Shown: one piece after another, positions 1 to 5,971 of the stretch
Layout of the letters: each line of letters begins with the position of its first letter
How positions within the stretch are numbered: position 1 is the stretch's first letter
Assembly: GCA_016931365.1 (NCBI GenBank)
Contig: JAFGEY010000525.1
Location: 1 to 5,988, forward strand
Reading direction: 5' to 3'
From: Anaerolineae bacterium
GTDB taxonomy: Bacteria > Chloroflexota > Anaerolineae > JAFGEY01
Length of the DNA stretch: 5,988 nt
Notes under the pieces: generated by a model
What the model saw: only the letters and a program-made list of their open reading frames with translations
Databases searched by the model: none
Told to the model about the DNA's origin: nothing
Translations under genes and position numbers: made by a program

Positions 1-1
1 A

Positions 2-52
2 GCAGACTTGAAAAAGCGTCTTGATGCGCTCAAGGACTTCGTCCCGGCTTAG
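2..52 (+). CDS. Possible C-terminal end of a gene entering from the left
   Basis: Frame 2 is open from the window edge and reads ADLKKRLDALKDFVPA followed by TAG at 50-52. This is an amphipathic, Lys/Asp/Leu-rich helix that would be ordinary at the C-terminus of a bacterial protein. It would converge on the minus-strand HicB-like gene, with the two stop codons 7 bp apart. The opposite strand is also open here (VKLSRDEVLERIKTLFQ), but it has no ATG, GTG or TTG between its upstream stop and the window edge, so I prefer the plus-strand reading. Only 16 codons are visible, so no function can be given. Confidence 0.35.
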   Translation, partial: ADLKKRLDALKDFVPA

Positions 53-59
53 CTTTACC

Positions 60-260
60 CTAAAAACTTATGAGACGGAGGTCTAGTCCGGCAACCCTTC
101 GGACATAAGGAATGTTTCCACCGACAAGTTCTTGGTAGATATCCCGCAGACCGTCTCTCAATTCTTCTATCGTTTCGCCCTGGGTCCAATAGTCAGGATA
201 TTCTTCCAGATATCCGATCCACATATTCTCATCTTGCCAATAGACGTACTTTATCTTCAT
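60..260 (-). CDS. HicB-family antitoxin-like small protein
   Basis: The 66-aa product starts MKIKYVYWQDENMWIGYLEEYPDY and continues with TQGET-IEEL and a helix LRDGLRDIYQELV. This is the strand-strand-(T/S)xGxTxEEAxxN-helix layout of the short HicB fold (a partial RNase H-like domain). In type II toxin-antitoxin pairs, HicB binds and blocks the HicA mRNA interferase and often represses its own promoter. The length suits the short single-domain class; no C-terminal helix-turn-helix or ribbon-helix-helix is seen, and the protein ends soon after a PYVRRVAGLDLRLISF tail. The start is the only ATG; a weak GGGAAAAG lies about 11 nt upstream. No HicA-like frame (short, with a GSH-type core) is visible upstream, and the 59 bases past the stop do not start one. 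It is therefore an orphan, or its partner lies elsewhere. Base composition is more AT-rich than in the neighbours. Confidence 0.75.
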   Translation of the reverse strand: MKIKYVYWQDENMWIGYLEEYPDYWTQGETIEELRDGLRDIYQELVGGNIPYVRRVAGLDLRLISF

Positions 261-373
261 AAGTGACAGTTCTTTTCCCGATTTTTCAGTGACTTAACCT
301 ATTATTCTCCTGCCTTCAAGCACTTGCTCGTCAAACGTCTCGATATGAAAAGCAATGACCGAAACGAGTCAAT

Positions 374-1897
374 CTATCCCGCCTCCTCATCCTTTTTACC
401 AGGTGAAGAGCTTTCCCTCGGCGGCGAAAGCCGGTCAACGACGTTAGCAATCAGGTCGAGCACAAACCGCTGGCGGAATCCGCCCAAAAAGGCCAGCAGC
501 GCCGGCAACCACTGCATCGTGACCTCTGTGCCCTCGACGTTAACGGCCAGGAAACCGGCGTTCATGATCAGGTGAATCGCCCCGCCGAGCAGCAGTCCGA
601 TGATGGGTTGAGCGACGTACCACATCGTATATTGCTTGTCGAAATCCTGAAGCTCGGAAGCATGGCGATACAGGCCGTAAAACCCGCCGACGACGCCGCC
701 GATGCCGCCCCACAACAGCGTGTTCCACAAAGCCTCAATGCCTGTTTTGGCAAATTTGGGGTTGACAAAAAACACCAAAAGAAATAAAACGATGATCCAC
801 AGAATATCATAGCCAAAGACCCACCAGGCATTTGTACGAGTGGAAGTGATCACCGCATTTCGCCGTTGAAGCAGCGTTTTGACCTGATTAACCTTGTACT
901 TGGCCTCGTCAAACTGGCGCGGCTTTTCCATCAAGATGTCCTGCGCCTCACGCAGCAGGGTCAAGGCCGGTTTCTGATCTTTGTGCGTCGCAAGCTCTTG
1001 CGCCACGCGCTCATACAGCGTGTTGATCTCGTGCCAAAGCTCAATGCGCTCTTTGGGTGGGATCGCTTCGATAACCTCAGCCTCTTCTCGAATGCGAGAA
1101 GGCTGCTGGTCGGCATCCGCATCCTGGAGTTTATCCGGCAGCAACTCACCCATCCCAACACCCACTTCCTGTTCTAACTGCTCCGCCGTTACACGCGGCG
1201 CAGTGACATACAATGGCTGAACGGTCTTGGCCTGCGGCGTCGACACCCATGCTTCCACCTTGTCTCTTGGCGTCGGCAGCGGCGCAGTCGCTGGCTCGGC
1301 CGTGACAGGCTGCACGGGCGGTGTATAGCTCGACACAGGCGACGTATAACCCACCGCCGGTTGAGTGTAGGGCTGATCGATTGCCGGCTGCACGGGCTGC
1401 GGCCGGATATAAGGTTGAGCGGCTGCCGGCTGTGCGGGCGTCGCAGCTGCAACCCCACCTGCACCTGCTGGCGTTGTCGCCAGATCGGGCAGCGGTTGTT
1501 CAACCGGCATCGCACCGGCCAGCGGCTCGACAACCGGTGTTGTTGCCAGCGCCATCATTGCTTCTTCCGGTTCAGGCGCGGCAGGACGGTCTTCATCCTG
1601 GAGGTTCGGCAACGGCCAATCAGGCCGGCCCTGGTCGGCAGTCGGCGCGCCAACACCGGACAGATTCTCACTCCCCGGTTGCACTTCGACGGCCGCCGCT
1701 TCGGCTTCCAGGTTGGCCACCCACGCAGGATCGAGGGGTTCCACAGCTTCGTCGAGCAGTACTGGCTCGCCCTCTTGGATCTCAACCACCGAACCGGCTT
1801 CGGCTGATTCTCCTACCAAAGTCTCTTCCTCATCCGACTTTTTGCCATACAAAATCTCTACGCCTTTTCCAGCCAGACTGCCATTCTTTTTCACCAT
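374..1897 (-). CDS. Pro/Ala-rich protein with four-helix C-terminal membrane domain, function unknown
   Basis: The 507-aa product has several parts. Residues 1-20 are a basic Gly/Lys box (LAGKGVEILYGKK) with no signal peptide. Residues 21-100 are acidic. Residues 100-235 are low-complexity Pro/Ala/Gln/Thr with degenerate QPY and PxxP repeats and are surely disordered. Residues 280-352 are charged and helical (WHEINTLYERVAQEL...), possibly a coiled coil. Four hydrophobic segments follow at about 357-378, 387-408, 426-451 and 462-480; the second is a Gly zipper (GGIGGVVGGFYG). The tail, about residues 481-507, is amphipathic then polar. Positive charges before segment 1 and after segments 2 and 4 predict N-in/C-in, so the long N-terminal part is cytoplasmic. 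The start is firm: GGAGGTGAT lies 9 nt upstream and translation ends at TAG. It is probably transcribed alone from the tandem promoters at 2094-2170; the HicB-like gene lies 113 bp downstream on the same strand. I do not recognise a named family. A scaffold or membrane-tethering role is a guess. Confidence 0.85.
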   Translation of the reverse strand: MVKKNGSLAGKGVEILYGKKSDEEETLVGESAEAGSVVEIQEGEPVLLDEAVEPLDPAWVANLEAEAAAVEVQPGSENLSGVGAPTADQGRPDWPLPNLQDEDRPAAPEPEEAMMALATTPVVEPLAGAMPVEQPLPDLATTPAGAGGVAAATPAQPAAAQPYIRPQPVQPAIDQPYTQPAVGYTSPVSSYTPPVQPVTAEPATAPLPTPRDKVEAWVSTPQAKTVQPLYVTAPRVTAEQLEQEVGVGMGELLPDKLQDADADQQPSRIREEAEVIEAIPPKERIELWHEINTLYERVAQELATHKDQKPALTLLREAQDILMEKPRQFDEAKYKVNQVKTLLQRRNAVITSTRTNAWWVFGYDILWIIVLFLLVFFVNPKFAKTGIEALWNTLLWGGIGGVVGGFYGLYRHASELQDFDKQYTMWYVAQPIIGLLLGGAIHLIMNAGFLAVNVEGTEVTMQWLPALLAFLGGFRQRFVLDLIANVVDRLSPPRESSSPGKKDEEAG

Positions 1898-1899
1898 TG

Positions 1900-1926
1900 T
1901 GCATCACCTCCGCAATCAAGGATGCA
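1900..1926 (-). promoter_or_regulatory. Shine-Dalgarno held in the loop of a 6-bp stem
   Basis: In the mRNA, UGCAUC (1921-1926) can pair with GAUGCA (1900-1905). The 15-nt loop holds GGAGG (1907-1911). The 3' arm ends 2 nt before the ATG at 1895-1897. The extended Shine-Dalgarno GGAGGTGAT is fully complementary to the 16S rRNA tail and fixes the start codon of the 507-aa gene. The hairpin leaves the GGAGG core single-stranded, although the last bases of GGAGGTGAT are shared with the 3' arm, so it could either present or tune ribosome binding. Confidence 0.5.
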
Positions 1927-1970
1927 TCCCCCCGCACGTCAATGGGGCCTATCCTCCAAGATCGTTGTCT

Positions 1971-1987
1971 GCAATGGGAACCATTGC
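1971..1987 (-). repeat. Perfect 7-bp hairpin, 3-nt loop, in the leader
   Basis: The plus strand reads GCAATGG-GAA-CCATTGC, so the leader RNA can form a 7-bp stem closed by UUC. It sits inside the wider inverted repeat 1945-1952/2014-2021. No U-run follows, so it is not a usual intrinsic terminator. Confidence 0.6.
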
Positions 1988-2093
1988 CTGTACAAAGAGT
2001 TTCTTCCGAGCGAATAGGCCCTATTCAGTAATGGATTGTCCGGGATAGGAGAAACAGGATGCTCACATTAATAAAAAAGTTCGTATTGAATAA

Positions 2094-2122
2094 ATTATAC
2101 CATAGATGAGATCAAAAGTCAT
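2094..2122 (-). promoter_or_regulatory. Proximal extended -10 promoter for the 507-aa gene
   Basis: On the minus strand, ATGACT (2117-2122; four of six bases match TTGACA) is followed by a 17-bp spacer and a perfect TATAAT (2094-2099). TGG just before the -10 box makes it an extended -10 element. The predicted start is near 2087. The surrounding region is AT-rich, unlike the coding DNA on both sides. Confidence 0.65.
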
Positions 2123-2141
2123 TCGCTTGTACGTCAATGAT

Positions 2142-2170
2142 ATTGTAACACCTATTGACCATTTTGACAA
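2142..2170 (-). promoter_or_regulatory. Distal extended -10 promoter for the 507-aa gene
   Basis: On the minus strand, TTGTCA (2165-2170, five of six) is followed by a 17-bp spacer and TACAAT (2142-2147, five of six). TGT precedes the -10 box and gives the extended -10 TGn. The predicted start is near 2135, 48 bp upstream of the proximal start. It lies just past the stop codon of the metallohydrolase gene, so the 507-aa gene need not rely on read-through. I see no clear intrinsic terminator between the two genes. Confidence 0.55.
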
Positions 2171-2184
2171 GCCTTAACACTATG

Positions 2185-4728
2185 TCAAGTATGGTGCGCC
2201 GGGTGATCGGTCACCGGGGTGTGAGGGTGATAATAGCCCTGCCGGTGCATCCGGTTGTGCAGGCTGCGATGCGCCGATTCGAGGATCAGGCGCATCCGCT
2301 TGTAGGTGCGATCGTCCTTGCGCGTGCCGACCGTATCGAGATAGGCCATCGTCCCTTCGATCTGCTCCAGGATCGTCACCGCGTCGGCGGCGGCCAGCAT
2401 GGGCGAACCTTCCACCAGCACCATCGCCGGCGACGAGTGCGCGGCGACGATCTCGGGCTTGTCGGCATAGCCGCCGCGCACCAGCAGGGCCAGCCAACTG
2501 CTCCTGTCCACTCTGACCGACCACTGCCCGCTGGCGTCCCATCGATCCACGCTCACACTCTCGCGGATTTCGCCGTTGATCACCAACTCGACACGCGACA
2601 TCGGCACGGTGACACTCGACGCCTGCCACACCACGTCGACTGTGCCGCCGCTGGCTGACATTTCAATCCTGGAACCCATCGGCCGCCCGTCGACGGTGAA
2701 TTCGAGCAGCGGGCCATAGGTGACAAAGGTTTCAGCGCGTTGCACGGCCTTCATCCAGGCGTCATAGGTGAACAGTTCTGCGGGCGCGAGGCGGGCATAG
2801 GTGCGCACCGTACCTACCGCCGTGCTGGCCGACATCTTGTCGGTGCCGCCGACCGCGGCCACCAGATAGCCGCAGTTCAAATAGCGGTACCAATCGGACA
2901 GCGAATAGGGGTTGATCCCGCCGTACAGATCGCCCCAGGAGGTCATTTCCACCGCATCGATGCTGCCATCGACGATGCTGGCCGCGTTTTCCATACGTGG
3001 GTTGGGAAAGTGCGGCAGCACAACCACGCCGCCCTGTTGGCGACACCGCCGCGCCCACTCGGTGAGCAGGTTCTCAATCGGGTCGCCCAGCGCGGCCTCG
3101 TCCGGGCCGCCGGTAGTCATCGGCGCGATGATGTTACCGCTGTAACCCAGCAGCGAAATGTGCCCCAGCACGTGCTGGCGGTTTTCCGTGCCCACGCGAA
3201 CCAGGTACTCGCCGTCGCCGCCGGTTTCTTTGCTCCCCCAGGTATTGCGCCCGTCAAAATCGCCGACGTTGGTCATCAATTCGCCCCACTGGCTGGCCAG
3301 CAGATTGACCACATTGACCCCCTCCGCCGCACCCTCCAGCAACGCCGACATTGGCGTCAAAAAGTGAACGTGCGTGTCTGCCGTGACCCAACCGCGCTCG
3401 CGCCAGGGCAACACCTTTTCCACCTCGACAGCAATCTCTTCCGTCGCCGGCGTCACCTCCACCGCAAGGCGAATGGGTTTGATCTCGAACCCCTTGGACA
3501 CCTCGACGTAAACCGTGCCCAACGGCAGGTCGATCGTCGTCTCGCCGGGGATGTAGGTGCAGGCATGCACGCCGCGATGGCTGAAATCGACGCTGTAATC
3601 TTCAAACCAGGCCGGGTTGATGATCCGATGCCGGTCGACGGGAGCAAGATACTCGCTCCACGCGCCGTGGACGTGTAGCTTGACCGCTACCAGCCGGCCC
3701 GACGCTTTATCGACCGCCTTGAGTCTCACCCGCTGCGCCGTCGGGTTGATCGGCTGGATTGCCTGCCCTGCGCCCACAGCGACGACGGGAATCACACGCC
3801 CATCGGCCAGGTGAAATGCGGCATCCGGGTGCGCAGTGTACTCGATCACGATCTCGGTCGCGGAGCATTCGGGCAGTTGATTGTTATAGCTGCCGGCCCA
3901 GGCATCATTCGAATAGACAAGGCGGCTCTGCGCCGAGATGATCGTGCCCATGTCGAGTTGAATCTGGGCCAGGTTGCCCTGTTCGTCCAGGTCGGGCGCA
4001 AAGATCTCGCCCTCCGGCAAAGTAAACACGGCCTTGCGCCGCCTTTGCCAGCGCAGCGGCAGATCGCTCGCCTCCCCGGCCGAGACAGCCGAAACGATCA
4101 CCATCCCCGAGATCGGCTCGAAACGCACGCCGATGATTGCCTTGTCCGGGCGCCCATTCTGCCACGCCCACAGCCAGTTGACCCACGGGCCGCCGTCCGC
4201 CGTGTCGACGCGGGTTTGTGAGTGCCCCCAACCCGGCCGTAACTGCTCGTGCGACGCGCGCACCGGGCGCGGCTTGCGATGCGCCACCGCCTCGGCGCAG
4301 TTTTCGCCCCATTGCCGTTGAAATGCGCCGATCTGTTGCCGGCGGCGGATGGCGACCCGCTCTTCCGTGCCGTCCGCGTAGACAATCACGTAATCGGCGG
4401 CGTGCTCGCCCAACCGGCCAGCGCCGCGCATCGGCGAATAAAAGCCATCCTGGTTGGCCTCCAGCGGGCGCAAATCAGAGGTGTGCATAAACACCAGCCA
4501 CCCGGCCCGCAGTGGCTTCCATTCGACCGACACCGGGCCGCCGGCGACAACGACCGGATCGCTGACGCGAAAAGGCAGCCCCCAGCACACGCAGTCGCCG
4601 ACGGGCGCGTGCGCTAACGCGGCGGCCATTTCTGCCGAGGTGTTGAATGAGGCCGGATCTTGAAAAGAGGCTGTACCTTGAAATACAAGCGGCTGAAAGC
4701 ACTGTGTGCAAGGACCATCCTGAACCAT
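2185..4728 (-). CDS. CehA/McbA-family PHP-domain metallohydrolase
   Basis: The 847-aa product carries a PHP metal-binding motif, DTHVHF (D451, H453, H455). Other likely metal or active-site residues are H519/H523 (RQHVLGH), H573 (VLPHFPNPR), E594 (AVEMTSWGD) and D630 (VGGTDKMS). The layout is typical of the CehA/McbA group: N-terminal beta-rich modules (about 50-440), the PHP barrel (about 445-670), a beta domain (about 672-770) and a short helical tail (about 780-830). Founding members hydrolyse the carbamate insecticide carbaryl, but most relatives are uncharacterised and the substrate here is unknown. No signal peptide or membrane segment is seen, so it is probably cytoplasmic. An in-frame ATG at 4836 would give 883 aa, but that codon lies inside the predicted -35 box. 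The ATG at 4726-4728 has AAGGAG six bases upstream and is preferred. Oddities are an N-terminal CxxC/CxC cysteine set and a His-rich C-terminal tail. It is divergent from the dehydrogenase gene. Confidence 0.88.
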   Translation of the reverse strand: MVQDGPCTQCFQPLVFQGTASFQDPASFNTSAEMAAALAHAPVGDCVCWGLPFRVSDPVVVAGGPVSVEWKPLRAGWLVFMHTSDLRPLEANQDGFYSPMRGAGRLGEHAADYVIVYADGTEERVAIRRRQQIGAFQRQWGENCAEAVAHRKPRPVRASHEQLRPGWGHSQTRVDTADGGPWVNWLWAWQNGRPDKAIIGVRFEPISGMVIVSAVSAGEASDLPLRWQRRRKAVFTLPEGEIFAPDLDEQGNLAQIQLDMGTIISAQSRLVYSNDAWAGSYNNQLPECSATEIVIEYTAHPDAAFHLADGRVIPVVAVGAGQAIQPINPTAQRVRLKAVDKASGRLVAVKLHVHGAWSEYLAPVDRHRIINPAWFEDYSVDFSHRGVHACTYIPGETTIDLPLGTVYVEVSKGFEIKPIRLAVEVTPATEEIAVEVEKVLPWRERGWVTADTHVHFLTPMSALLEGAAEGVNVVNLLASQWGELMTNVGDFDGRNTWGSKETGGDGEYLVRVGTENRQHVLGHISLLGYSGNIIAPMTTGGPDEAALGDPIENLLTEWARRCRQQGGVVVLPHFPNPRMENAASIVDGSIDAVEMTSWGDLYGGINPYSLSDWYRYLNCGYLVAAVGGTDKMSASTAVGTVRTYARLAPAELFTYDAWMKAVQRAETFVTYGPLLEFTVDGRPMGSRIEMSASGGTVDVVWQASSVTVPMSRVELVINGEIRESVSVDRWDASGQWSVRVDRSSWLALLVRGGYADKPEIVAAHSSPAMVLVEGSPMLAAADAVTILEQIEGTMAYLDTVGTRKDDRTYKRMRLILESAHRSLHNRMHRQGYYHPHTPVTDHPAHHT

Positions 4729-4734
4729 GTCGAA

Positions 4735-4740
4735 CTCCTT
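4735..4740 (-). promoter_or_regulatory. Ribosome binding site that decides the metallohydrolase start
   Basis: AAGGAG on the minus strand is separated by 6 nt from the ATG at 4726-4728. No comparable site precedes the upstream in-frame ATG at 4834-4836, whose codon overlaps the -35 element. The shorter 847-aa product is therefore favoured. Confidence 0.75.
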
Positions 4741-4807
4741 TGTCCAAACCAGGCAGAAACCATCTACACGGGGAAAAAGCAGGGCAATATCGCCCTCACC
4801 TGGCTGC

Positions 4808-4836
4808 ATTATCGCACAGGAGAGCAGAATTTTCAA
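4808..4836 (-). promoter_or_regulatory. Extended -10 promoter for the metallohydrolase gene
   Basis: On the minus strand, TTGAAA (4831-4836, five of six) is followed by a 17-bp spacer and GATAAT (4808-4813, five of six). TGC before the -10 box makes it extended. Transcription would start near 4801, giving a leader of about 73 nt to the ATG at 4728. Confidence 0.65.
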
Positions 4837-4838
4837 CT

Positions 4839-4856
4839 CGATTGTGACAAAAATCG
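4839..4856. repeat. Short inverted repeat between the two divergent -35 boxes
   Basis: CGATT (4839-4843) and AATCG (4852-4856) are inverted around an 8-bp centre that overlaps TTGTGACAA, itself an odd palindrome (4842-4850). The position, exactly between back-to-back -35 elements, would suit a regulator acting on both promoters. The arms are short, so chance is possible. Confidence 0.3.
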
Positions 4857-4857
4857 C

Positions 4858-4886
4858 TTGACTTGGAGCTGCAAATGTGATACATT
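4858..4886 (+). promoter_or_regulatory. Extended -10 promoter for the dehydrogenase gene
   Basis: TTGACT (4858-4863, five of six) is followed by a 17-bp spacer and TACATT (4881-4886, four of six), with TGA giving the extended -10. The predicted start near 4893 falls inside the left arm of the 4888-4926 palindrome. The -35 boxes of this promoter and the divergent one are only 21 bp apart. Confidence 0.6.
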
Positions 4887-4887
4887 T

Positions 4888-4926
4888 ACTGATAATGTGG
4901 TTTGCTGGTCAGACCACCTTATCAGT
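4888..4926. promoter_or_regulatory. 39-bp palindrome with GntR-type operator core
   Basis: The arms ACTGATAATGTGGT (4888-4901) and ACCACCTTATCAGT (4913-4926) are inverted repeats with one mismatch in 14 and an 11-nt centre. Overlapping the centre and the right arm is TGGTC-A-GACCA (4906-4916), an exact 11-bp palindrome. It fits TNGTNNNACNA, the known operator form of the FadR/FCD branch of GntR regulators. The element covers the predicted dehydrogenase transcription start and ends 7 bp before the AAGGA site, as expected for a repressor operator. As RNA it could also fold into a leader hairpin. TTTT follows at once, but a usual terminator here, ahead of its own gene, would imply attenuation. 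No regulator gene is in the window. Confidence 0.6.
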
Positions 4927-4943
4927 TTTGCAGAAGGAAGACT

Positions 4944-5915
4944 ATGAATATCCTACTCTATGGCGACCACCTTGATAACGTCACCGATGCACAACGTGCA
5001 GAAATCCAGCACCTTGCGCCCAATCTGCGCCTGCTGGTCAGCGAAGATAAAGCAGAGATCGAAAAGGCAATTGACCAGATCGAGGTCGCCACACGGCGTT
5101 TTCCGCACGACCTGTTGCCCAGGGCCACTCAATTGTGCTGGTATCAACAATGGGGCGCTGGCGCCGACTGGCTGGCGCGCTACCCGCAGGCCGTCGAGTT
5201 GCCGTTTACCCTCACCAATGCTTCCGGCGTCCACCCGATCCAGATCACTGAGCACATTTTCGCTTTACTGCTGGCCTTTGCCCGCGGCCTGCCGCGTGCG
5301 GTGCAGGCCCAGGCACAGAGCGAATGGGATCGCGCCGAAGGCGGCAATATTTTCGAACTGTATGGCAAAACAATGCTCCTGGTCGGCGTGGGCGCGATCG
5401 GCGAGCGCACCGCCGAGGTCGCTGCCGCGTTGGGCATGCGCGTGCTTGGCATCCGTCGCAACGCTGACCAATCCGCGCCGCATGTCGAAGCCATGTATGG
5501 GCCGGACAAACTGCTCGACCTGCTGCCCCAGGTCGATTTTGTCGTGCTGACCATTCCTTTCACGCCGGAAACGAAAGGGCTGTTTGGCCGGCGCGAATTT
5601 GAAGCCATGAAACCGGCGGCCTACATCGTCAACATTGGCCGTGGCGGGACGATTGACGAGGCGGCGTTGGTCGAGGCAATCAACCGGGGCTGGATCGCCG
5701 GCGCAGGGCTGGACGTCTTTGAGCAAGAGCCGCTGCCCGCCGACTCACCGCTGTGGGCGACGCCCAACATGATCGTCACCGCGCACTATGCCGGGCGAAC
5801 GCCGCACTATGAAGAACGCGCGATAGAGATATTTTTGGATAACCTACGACGTTACACGGCGGGACAACCGCTGCGCAACGTGGTCGATAAAAAACTGGGT
5901 TATCAATGTCATTAA
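4944..5915 (+). CDS. D-2-hydroxyacid dehydrogenase (NAD(P)-dependent)
   Basis: The 323-aa product is a full-length member of the D-isomer-specific 2-hydroxyacid dehydrogenase family, which interconverts 2-hydroxy and 2-oxo acids in the cytoplasm. The flanking N-terminal domain leads to the family segment LTNASGVHPIQITEHIFALLL. The Rossmann nucleotide site is GVGAIG (G148, G150, G153). The expected catalytic set is present: R233 (NIGRGG), E262 (FEQEPLP) and H281 (TAHYAG). After the second Rossmann strand the usual acidic residue is replaced by R171-R172 (LGIRRN), which points to NADP(H), as in glyoxylate/hydroxypyruvate reductases. The start is the ATG at 4944 with AAGGA about 5 nt upstream; an in-frame ATG at 4902 lies inside the palindrome and has no good ribosome site. 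It is divergent from the metallohydrolase and followed 67 bp later by another plus-strand start. The exact substrate is not known. Confidence 0.93.
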   Translation: MNILLYGDHLDNVTDAQRAEIQHLAPNLRLLVSEDKAEIEKAIDQIEVATRRFPHDLLPRATQLCWYQQWGAGADWLARYPQAVELPFTLTNASGVHPIQITEHIFALLLAFARGLPRAVQAQAQSEWDRAEGGNIFELYGKTMLLVGVGAIGERTAEVAAALGMRVLGIRRNADQSAPHVEAMYGPDKLLDLLPQVDFVVLTIPFTPETKGLFGRREFEAMKPAAYIVNIGRGGTIDEAALVEAINRGWIAGAGLDVFEQEPLPADSPLWATPNMIVTAHYAGRTPHYEERAIEIFLDNLRRYTAGQPLRNVVDKKLGYQCH

Positions 5916-5971
5916 GTTAAGGTTGATTGTGTGGGGAAAATGACTAAAGTATGCCTTCTGAATTCACACCC

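Larger units (their letters stand above)
1898..2087 (-). promoter_or_regulatory. Structured 5' leader of the 507-aa gene
   Basis: If transcription starts about 7 nt past the proximal -10 box, the untranslated leader is about 190 nt, long for a bacterial gene. It holds a perfect 8-bp inverted repeat (gggcctat at 1945-1952 with ataggccc at 2014-2021) that encloses a 7-bp hairpin with a 3-nt loop (1971-1987). A CCCC/GGGG pairing (1944-1947 with bases in 1928-1934) would compete with the outer stem. I matched it to no riboswitch class that I know. Whether it binds a ligand, a protein or nothing is unknown. Confidence 0.4.

Noticed and set aside
261..373. Terminator or promoter between the 507-aa gene and the HicB-like gene
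   Set aside because: Only 4-bp stems (CAAG/CTTG near 331-340), and -35/-10 pairs with wrong spacing; nothing supportable.
1321..2048. Open frames on the plus strand opposite the 507-aa gene and its leader (up to 236 aa)
   Set aside because: Antisense of a Pro/Ala/Gln-rich coding region stays open by composition; the products are low-complexity, lack ribosome sites and run through the promoter-side region.
2159..2188. TTGACA/TGTCAA inverted repeat past the metallohydrolase stop as a terminator
   Set aside because: Only 6 bp of AT-rich stem with a 12-nt or longer loop and no U-run; the same bases are better explained as promoter elements.
2740..3678. 312-aa plus-strand open frame opposite the metallohydrolase
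   Set aside because: It is a His/Arg/Gly-rich antisense shadow of a clear PHP-domain gene in GC-rich DNA, with no recognisable domain.
4729..4836. N-terminal extension of the metallohydrolase to the ATG at 4836 (883 aa)
   Set aside because: The ATG lies inside the predicted -35 box, has no ribosome site, and adds 36 residues unlike the family; ATG 4728 has AAGGAG at ideal spacing.
4902..4943. N-terminal extension of the dehydrogenase to the ATG at 4902
   Set aside because: It lies inside the operator palindrome without a ribosome site, and the added 14 residues precede the normal MNILLYG start of the family.
5929..5969. GTGTG...CACAC repeat after the dehydrogenase as a terminator
   Set aside because: Five-bp arms 31 nt apart with no following T-run; too weak to call.
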